From positions 62,001 to 126,000 of the forward strand of contig NZ_SLWS01000014.1 of assembly GCF_004345645.1 (NCBI RefSeq): 64,000 nt of DNA, given 5' to 3'. Source of the DNA: Actinocrispum wychmicini (GTDB lineage: Bacteria > Actinomycetota > Actinomycetes > Mycobacteriales > Pseudonocardiaceae). The position numbers were made by a program, and so were the translations under genes. The notes under the pieces were generated by a model. That model was given only the letters and a program-made list of their open reading frames with translations, searched no databases and was not told the origin of the DNA. Positions 60,144 through 64,000 of this stretch are shown piece after piece; positions within the stretch are counted from its first letter, which is position 1, and each line of letters starts with the position of its first letter.

Positions 60144-60922
60144 CGTACGCGCAGGAATGGCAGGACTGGAAGACCGACCGCGAGCGGGACCTGGCCGAGC
60201 CGTACGGCTGGCTGGCGCTGGTGTCGTTGGACTGGCTCGACGACACCCCACGCACGTACGGCGAGCTACCCGGAGCGTGGTGGCAGGACGCCGACGCGGC
60301 CTACGTCGACCCCCAGGGCGCCGAACTGTTCCACGACGGGCAGCGGCTCACCGGGGTGCGCCGGTTCGAGCTGGTCAACAGCGGCCCGGGCACCCGGGTC
60401 GCGGCCGGCGACGTGGAGATCGAGGTCGCCCGCAGGTCCGGCTACCTGATCCGGGTGCACGACCCGAAGGCGCAGGCGCTGCGGGACTTCCGCGGTGTGC
60501 CGTCGTACGAGCCGAACTCGGACTGGGTGGTGGCCGGGCGGTTCGAGCCGTTCGACACTCCGCGTCCCACCACGGTCGGCGCTGTCGTCGAAGGACTCAG
60601 CCACGTGTACACCGCGCCCGGCATCGTCCGGTTCACCCACGGCGGCACCGAGCACACACTGACGGCCTTCAACGGCAAGACCAGCGGCCTGAGCATCCTG
60701 TTCACCGACGCCACCAGCGGGGTCACGACCTACGCGGCGAACCGGTCGCTCGCGGTGGACGTCGGCGACGACGGATCGGTCGTGCTCGACTTCAACCGCG
60801 CGGTCAACCTGCCGTGCGCGTTCACCGTCTTCGCCACATGTCCGTTGCCGCCAGAGGGAAACCGGCTGCCGTTCGCGGTGGAGGCCGGCGAGCAGACCCC
60901 CTACGAACACCTGTCAGCCTGA
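60140..60922 (+). CDS. DUF1684 protein
   Basis: A 260-residue protein that matches the DUF1684 plan: EWQDWKTDRERDLAEPYGWLALVSLDWLDD at the start, YLIRVHDPKAQALRDFRGVPSY, WVVAGRFEPF, TAFNGKTSGLSILFTDATSGVTTYAANRSL and DFNRAVNLPCAFTVFATCPLPPEGNRL. The function is unknown. Its ATG overlaps the stop of the oxidase gene (ATGA), so the two are co-translated. The 3' end overlaps the convergent lysyl-oxidase-like gene by 9 bp. Confidence 0.85.
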   Translation: MTYAQEWQDWKTDRERDLAEPYGWLALVSLDWLDDTPRTYGELPGAWWQDADAAYVDPQGAELFHDGQRLTGVRRFELVNSGPGTRVAAGDVEIEVARRSGYLIRVHDPKAQALRDFRGVPSYEPNSDWVVAGRFEPFDTPRPTTVGAVVEGLSHVYTAPGIVRFTHGGTEHTLTAFNGKTSGLSILFTDATSGVTTYAANRSLAVDVGDDGSVVLDFNRAVNLPCAFTVFATCPLPPEGNRLPFAVEAGEQTPYEHLSA

Positions 60923-61837
60923 CGCGGCACACCGTTCCCGTCCCGGGCAACTGCGCAGCAGCCTGACCCGGGGCGGCTCGGTGATGACCGCGGGCGCGTT
61001 CTTGGCGTAGCGCGGCCACTGGATGCTGAACACCGCGGCCGAGGAGTTGTTGGTGTAGTCCTTCTCCAGCAGCGTGTGGTCGGAGTCCACAGTGTTCACC
61101 AGGTCGTACGTGCCGGACGGGACGTGGGTGATGTCCAGCCACTGGAAGTCCACGTCGAAGCGGTAGTCGTCGCCCTGACCGGCCGAGATGCCGGCCTTGA
61201 TGTCGGTCGCCGCCGTGTTGTGATGGCCGCACATGTTGTCGCGCAGGAAAAGCGCGAGGTTGTGTTCGGGCGTGTCGTCGCCGCTTTCGACGGTGTCCGG
61301 GACTTTGTAGCGGTCGCCCAGGCAGAAGCCGTTCTTGCGGTCCGTCACCACGATGTCGCCGTTCGGGGTGCGCAGCTGCATCCGTTCGAAGTTCATCAGG
61401 TGCCAGTGTTGGTGCATGGGCGCGGGTTCGTAGTACATCGACGTGGTCGTGGCCTGGCGCGCGTCGCCGTACGAACCCGGGATCGGTCCGTGCCGGCCGG
61501 ACTGGATCGCTTGGCGCACCTGCATTGTGGCGCCGGCGTCGCGGTGCCCGTACAGCAGGAGCGGGCCGTCGCCGATGTTGTCCTCGGCGGTGGTGAACCG
61601 TAGGCGGACCGCGCGGACGTCCCCATCGGTCACACAGTTGCCGTTCGGCGCGTCCGCGTCGGCGACCATGCAGACATCCCAGTCCCAGCAACGGTTCGGG
61701 TCGCCGTCGTACCCGCCGGGACAACCGGGCGGGGCCTGCCGCAGGTCCGGCAGCATCAGCTGCTCGCCAGCCTGTGCCGGCGGAATGACCACCATGGCCG
61801 CCAGGACGCCCGCCGCGCCCACGATCCAGCTCCGCAT
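60914..61837 (-). CDS. Secreted lysyl-oxidase-like protein
   Basis: A 307-residue protein with a signal peptide (MRSWIVGAAGVLAAMVVIPPAQAG). The central copper ligand triplet is MHQHWHLMNFERMQLRTPNG (His-x-His-x-x-like HQHWH), with DWDVCMVADADAPNG, GFCLGDRYK and DFQWLDITHVPSGTYDL. It resembles bacterial lysyl oxidase-family proteins, which oxidise lysine side chains in secreted proteins. The cofactor-forming Tyr/Lys cannot be assigned with certainty. Confidence 0.8.
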   Translation of the reverse strand: MRSWIVGAAGVLAAMVVIPPAQAGEQLMLPDLRQAPPGCPGGYDGDPNRCWDWDVCMVADADAPNGNCVTDGDVRAVRLRFTTAEDNIGDGPLLLYGHRDAGATMQVRQAIQSGRHGPIPGSYGDARQATTTSMYYEPAPMHQHWHLMNFERMQLRTPNGDIVVTDRKNGFCLGDRYKVPDTVESGDDTPEHNLALFLRDNMCGHHNTAATDIKAGISAGQGDDYRFDVDFQWLDITHVPSGTYDLVNTVDSDHTLLEKDYTNNSSAAVFSIQWPRYAKNAPAVITEPPRVRLLRSCPGRERCAASG

Positions 61838-62014
61838 GCCGGAAACCCTAGTGACACACCGCCCGTCCACGGTGGACGTCGGCGCTACCCGACCGGGTGA
61901 CGTCGCCCGACTCCCGGGCTGTCTGTCCTGTCGGGGACGTCACACCAGTAGTTCACATTCGAACCATCATGTAGTGTTGGTTGAAAGTTGAACGAGTTGG
62001 TGATCGGAGCGACC

Positions 62015-62617
62015 ATGAGTGCAACCGTCCGGACCCGGGTTCGTATTCCGTTGCGCTTCAACGATGGCTACTCGACCACCGCGGACGCGGTCACGTTCCG
62101 TGGGCTGGCCGACGGGGCCGAGCACGTCGCCCTCGTCTTCGGGGTGCCGACCGGCCGGCCACTGGTGCGGATGCACTCGGAGTGCCTGACCGGGGACGTG
62201 TTCGGCTCCGCCCGATGCGACTGCGGCCCGCAGCTGCGGGAGGCGGTGGAACGGATCTCGACGGCCGGGGGAGTGTTGCTGTACCTACGGCAGGAAGGTC
62301 GCGGCATCGGCCTCTACAACAAGCTCGACGCGTACGCCCTGCAGGACCGCGGTCTGGACACCTTCGAGGCCAACATGGCACTCGGCCTGCCCGAGGACGG
62401 CCGCGACTACACCGCCGCCGCCCAGATGCTCACGGCGCTCGGCGTCGACACCATCGACCTGCTGTCCAACAACCCGGACAAGGCCGACCAGTTGGCCGCG
62501 CACGGGATCGTCGTGCGCGACCACGTGCCCACCGGCGTGTTCACCACCGCCAACAACCTGAGCTACCTGCGCGCCAAAGTGGAGCACAGCGGGCACACCA
62601 TCGCGCTCGCCGGGTGA
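62015..62617 (+). CDS. ribA: GTP cyclohydrolase II
   Basis: A 200-residue enzyme of riboflavin synthesis. Zinc site: HSECLTGDVFGSARCDCGPQL (three Cys); the GTP-binding catalytic stretch is YLRQEGRGIGL; LGVDTIDLLSNNPDKAD follows. It is a standalone RibA without the DHBP synthase fusion partner. ATG at 62015 is preferred after GGAG; a TTG at 61988 is possible. No FMN riboswitch was seen upstream. A strong hairpin follows two bases after the stop. Confidence 0.92.
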   Translation: MSATVRTRVRIPLRFNDGYSTTADAVTFRGLADGAEHVALVFGVPTGRPLVRMHSECLTGDVFGSARCDCGPQLREAVERISTAGGVLLYLRQEGRGIGLYNKLDAYALQDRGLDTFEANMALGLPEDGRDYTAAAQMLTALGVDTIDLLSNNPDKADQLAAHGIVVRDHVPTGVFTTANNLSYLRAKVEHSGHTIALAG

Positions 62618-62618
62618 C

Positions 62619-62652
62619 GGGGCGGCGGCCCGCGCTCCTGGGCCGCCGCCCC
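62619..62652 (+). terminator. Rho-independent-type hairpin after ribA
   Basis: Perfect 13-bp stem GGGGCGGCGGCCC / GGGCCGCCGCCCC with an 8-base loop, immediately after the ribA stop. No U-tract. Confidence 0.85.
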
Positions 62653-62663
62653 GGTCCCTCCCT

Positions 62664-62695
62664 CTCGAAATACTGCGACCTCGAAATACTGCGAC
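62664..62695. repeat. Tandem 16-bp direct repeat
   Basis: CTCGAAATACTGCGAC occurs twice head to tail (62664-62679 and 62680-62695), between the ribA terminator and the XRE gene. The position in a promoter region makes it a possible binding site for a regulator such as the XRE protein. Confidence 0.7.
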
Positions 62696-62798
62696 TGAGA
62701 TGAACAACTGGGGCCAGCTTCTCACCTCAGTGAAAACCCTAGCGGTCGTGTCAACCGACGTGAAGCCAATCGCTCACCTGTCCACTAGAGTCCAAGAT

Positions 62799-63233
62799 GT
62801 GGAGTCTGAGTCGGCGCCGCGGCGGACCGTGGGACAGAAGCTGGAACACCTGTTCCACACTGTCCGCCGGCCGGACGGCCGGGAGTACGGCAACGAGGAG
62901 GTCGCCGCGCTGGTCAGCCAGCAGGGCGAGACCATCTCGTCGTCCTATATCTGGTACCTGCGCACCGGCCAGCGGGACAACCCCACGCTCAAACACCTCA
63001 CCGCGCTCGCCCGGTTCTTCGGCGTGCCGGCCGCGTATTTCTTCGACGACGAGATGACCAACCGCGTCGAGGCCGAACTGGCCCTGCTCACCGCCATGAA
63101 CGACGCCGGAGTTCGAGGCGTCGCGTTACGGGCGGCCGGACTGTCGCCGGAGAGCCTGCGGACCGTGTACGAGGTGATCTCCCGGGTCAGCGAACTGGAA
63201 GGGAAAACACCGCGGAGCGGCGAGAAAAGGTAG
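62799..63233 (+). CDS. XRE-family helix-turn-helix regulator
   Basis: A 144-residue protein. GTG start. The HTH region reads LEHLFHTVRRPDGREYGNEEVAALVSQQGETISSSYIWYLRTGQRDNPTLKHLTALARFFGVPAAYFF, the cro/CI pattern, followed by a C-terminal helical domain. Next is an ImmA/IrrE peptidase, a combination used in derepression of prophages and ICEs. The membrane protein at the window end is the third gene. Confidence 0.85.
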   Translation: MESESAPRRTVGQKLEHLFHTVRRPDGREYGNEEVAALVSQQGETISSSYIWYLRTGQRDNPTLKHLTALARFFGVPAAYFFDDEMTNRVEAELALLTAMNDAGVRGVALRAAGLSPESLRTVYEVISRVSELEGKTPRSGEKR

Positions 63234-63254
63234 GCTGCGACACGGGGGTGTGCC

Positions 63255-63755
63255 GTGGACCTGACCGCGCTCCGCGAATGGTGTGACGCCCGACTCGCGG
63301 ACGTCTTCATCCCGAATCCGTTCGACCTCACCGTTTTCTGCGAGCGGCTGGGCGCGCGCCGCGGCCGGCCGATTCTGTTGATCCCGATGTCGATGGGCGC
63401 GCCCAGTCCATCCGGCATGTGGATCTGCGGTGAACTGCGTGACTACATCGTCTACGAGCAGGCGACCACTCCGTTGCACCAGACGCACATAGCGCTGCAC
63501 GAAATAGGCCATCTGCTCTGCGGGCACGAATCGGCGTCGCGACTCGACGACAGCCACCTGGCCCGCCTGTTCCCGACCCTGGACCCGGTAATGGTCCGCC
63601 GGGTGCTCGGCCGGACGGGCTATCCGACCGACGAGGAACTGGAGGCGGAGATGCTGGCGTGCCTGATCCTGGAACGCGCCGCCCGGCCAGGCACTCCGGC
63701 CGCGTTGGACCGGTCCACCGCGGAGGCGTTGCGCCGCCTGGAATCGAGCTTGTGA
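63255..63755 (+). CDS. ImmA/IrrE-like metallopeptidase
   Basis: A 166-residue protein with the zinc site HIALHEIGHLLCGHES (HExxH) and a downstream acidic helix (EELEAEMLACLILERAARP) that supplies the third ligand. GTG start after GGGGG. Family members cleave the partner XRE repressor after stress. It sits 21 bp after the XRE gene and 10 bp before the membrane protein gene; the three look like one operon. Confidence 0.85.
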   Translation: MDLTALREWCDARLADVFIPNPFDLTVFCERLGARRGRPILLIPMSMGAPSPSGMWICGELRDYIVYEQATTPLHQTHIALHEIGHLLCGHESASRLDDSHLARLFPTLDPVMVRRVLGRTGYPTDEELEAEMLACLILERAARPGTPAALDRSTAEALRRLESSL

Positions 63756-63765
63756 GCACGGCGTT

Positions 63766-64000
63766 GTGAGTACGGCCTTCTTCCTGCTGGTCACGGCCGG
63801 ATGCGTGGCCGCGTTGGCGTACCGGCTCCGGGAACTCACGCGAAACCCGGGCGACCGGTCATTACGGGCGTTGTGTCTTCTGCTGGCCGCGATCGCGGTC
63901 AGCGTCGGTGTGCTGCCGTTCGTCCCGGCCCTCGACCGGCTCATCGGAATCCCGCAGTTGGGCGGATTCGTCAGCGACTGCGCGGTACTGGTCGCGGCCG
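63766..64000 (+). CDS. Membrane protein (MAB_1171c-like), 3' partial
   Basis: Open from GTG 63766 to the window end (78 residues visible). It starts VSTAFFLLVTAGCVAALAYRLREL and continues with RALCLLLAAIAVSVGVLPFVPAL, two membrane segments followed by a third. The pattern fits the MAB_1171c-family putative transporters that follow XRE/ImmA pairs in actinomycetes. Function unknown. Confidence 0.6.
   Translation, partial: MSTAFFLLVTAGCVAALAYRLRELTRNPGDRSLRALCLLLAAIAVSVGVLPFVPALDRLIGIPQLGGFVSDCAVLVAA

Noticed and set aside
61838-62014. FMN riboswitch before ribA
   Set aside because: No RFN-element conserved blocks are visible; the gap is AT-richer but unstructured by eye.

Overview
The window is high-GC DNA from an actinomycete, most likely of the Pseudonocardiales. 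The reasons are an SsgA-family sporulation/septation gene, the Gly-Cys-Val tRNA cluster, the NhaA-DsbA fusion, frequent GTG/TTG starts, Tat-type and lipoprotein signals, many TetR/ArsR/XRE regulators, and an integrative element of the actinobacterial (AICE-like) type. Genus is not resolved. Functions were assigned by reading the translations by eye; no database search was run.

Layout. 1-3.8 kb is the int-proximal end of an integrated element: a DpdA/TGT-like protein cut by the window edge, small element genes, an XF1762-like protein, an excisionase and a tyrosine integrase whose 3' end runs into tRNA-Val(GAC). 3.76-5.0 kb carries tRNA-Val(GAC), tRNA-Cys, tRNA-Gly, the SsgA-family gene and tRNA-Val(CAC). 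5-16 kb is chromosomal backbone: methyltransferase, Tat-exported esterase, endonuclease/phosphatase-fold protein, TauE-like permease with a LysR regulator, lipoprotein, CynX-like transporter, RecB-like nuclease-helicase and Tat-exported phospholipase C. 16-24 kb has NhaA-DsbA, a clpP pair in which the second copy has lost its catalytic His, uppP, an ABC pair, and an FAD monooxygenase divergent from its TetR regulator. 24-33 kb has a GGDEF/EAL protein, an S41 peptidase, a DHFR-like protein, a cyclase, and a redox-signalling cluster (UBP zinc finger, REC-TrxR-like fusion, cNMP/HATPase sensor).

33-43.5 kb has two paralogous HTH regulators flanking a TetM/OtrA-like GTPase, an O-methyltransferase divergent from a TetR regulator, a sirtuin, a CopD-CtaG fusion, cobF, and a nickel/cobalt transporter whose promoter carries a Nur-like box. 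43.45-45.23 kb is a gene-free island of degenerate tandem repeats. 45-52 kb has a DeoR/MFS pair, a protein joining an LQRxxGNAA-type leader to a colicin M-like catalytic region, a TetR with twin perfect operators, a second repeat tract running into an alpha/beta hydrolase, and a papain-like protease with a lectin propeller next to a chagasin-like inhibitor. 52-64 kb has an LCAT-like lipase, OsmC, VOC, a TPR-like protein, CorA, a KimA-like potassium importer, a CGNR protein divergent from a flavin-oxidase-fold/DUF1684 pair, a lysyl-oxidase-like protein, ribA, and an XRE / ImmA-IrrE / membrane-protein trio cut by the window end.

The genes most worth pursuing are the colicin M-like protein (47212-48036), the catalytically degenerate ClpP (18866-19429), the REC/glutaredoxin-like/TrxR redox cluster (29240-32683), the protease-inhibitor pair (50154-52131) and the two degenerate repeat tracts (43.45-44.35 kb and 48.72-49.31 kb). 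Several convergent gene pairs overlap by more than 100 bp at their 3' ends.
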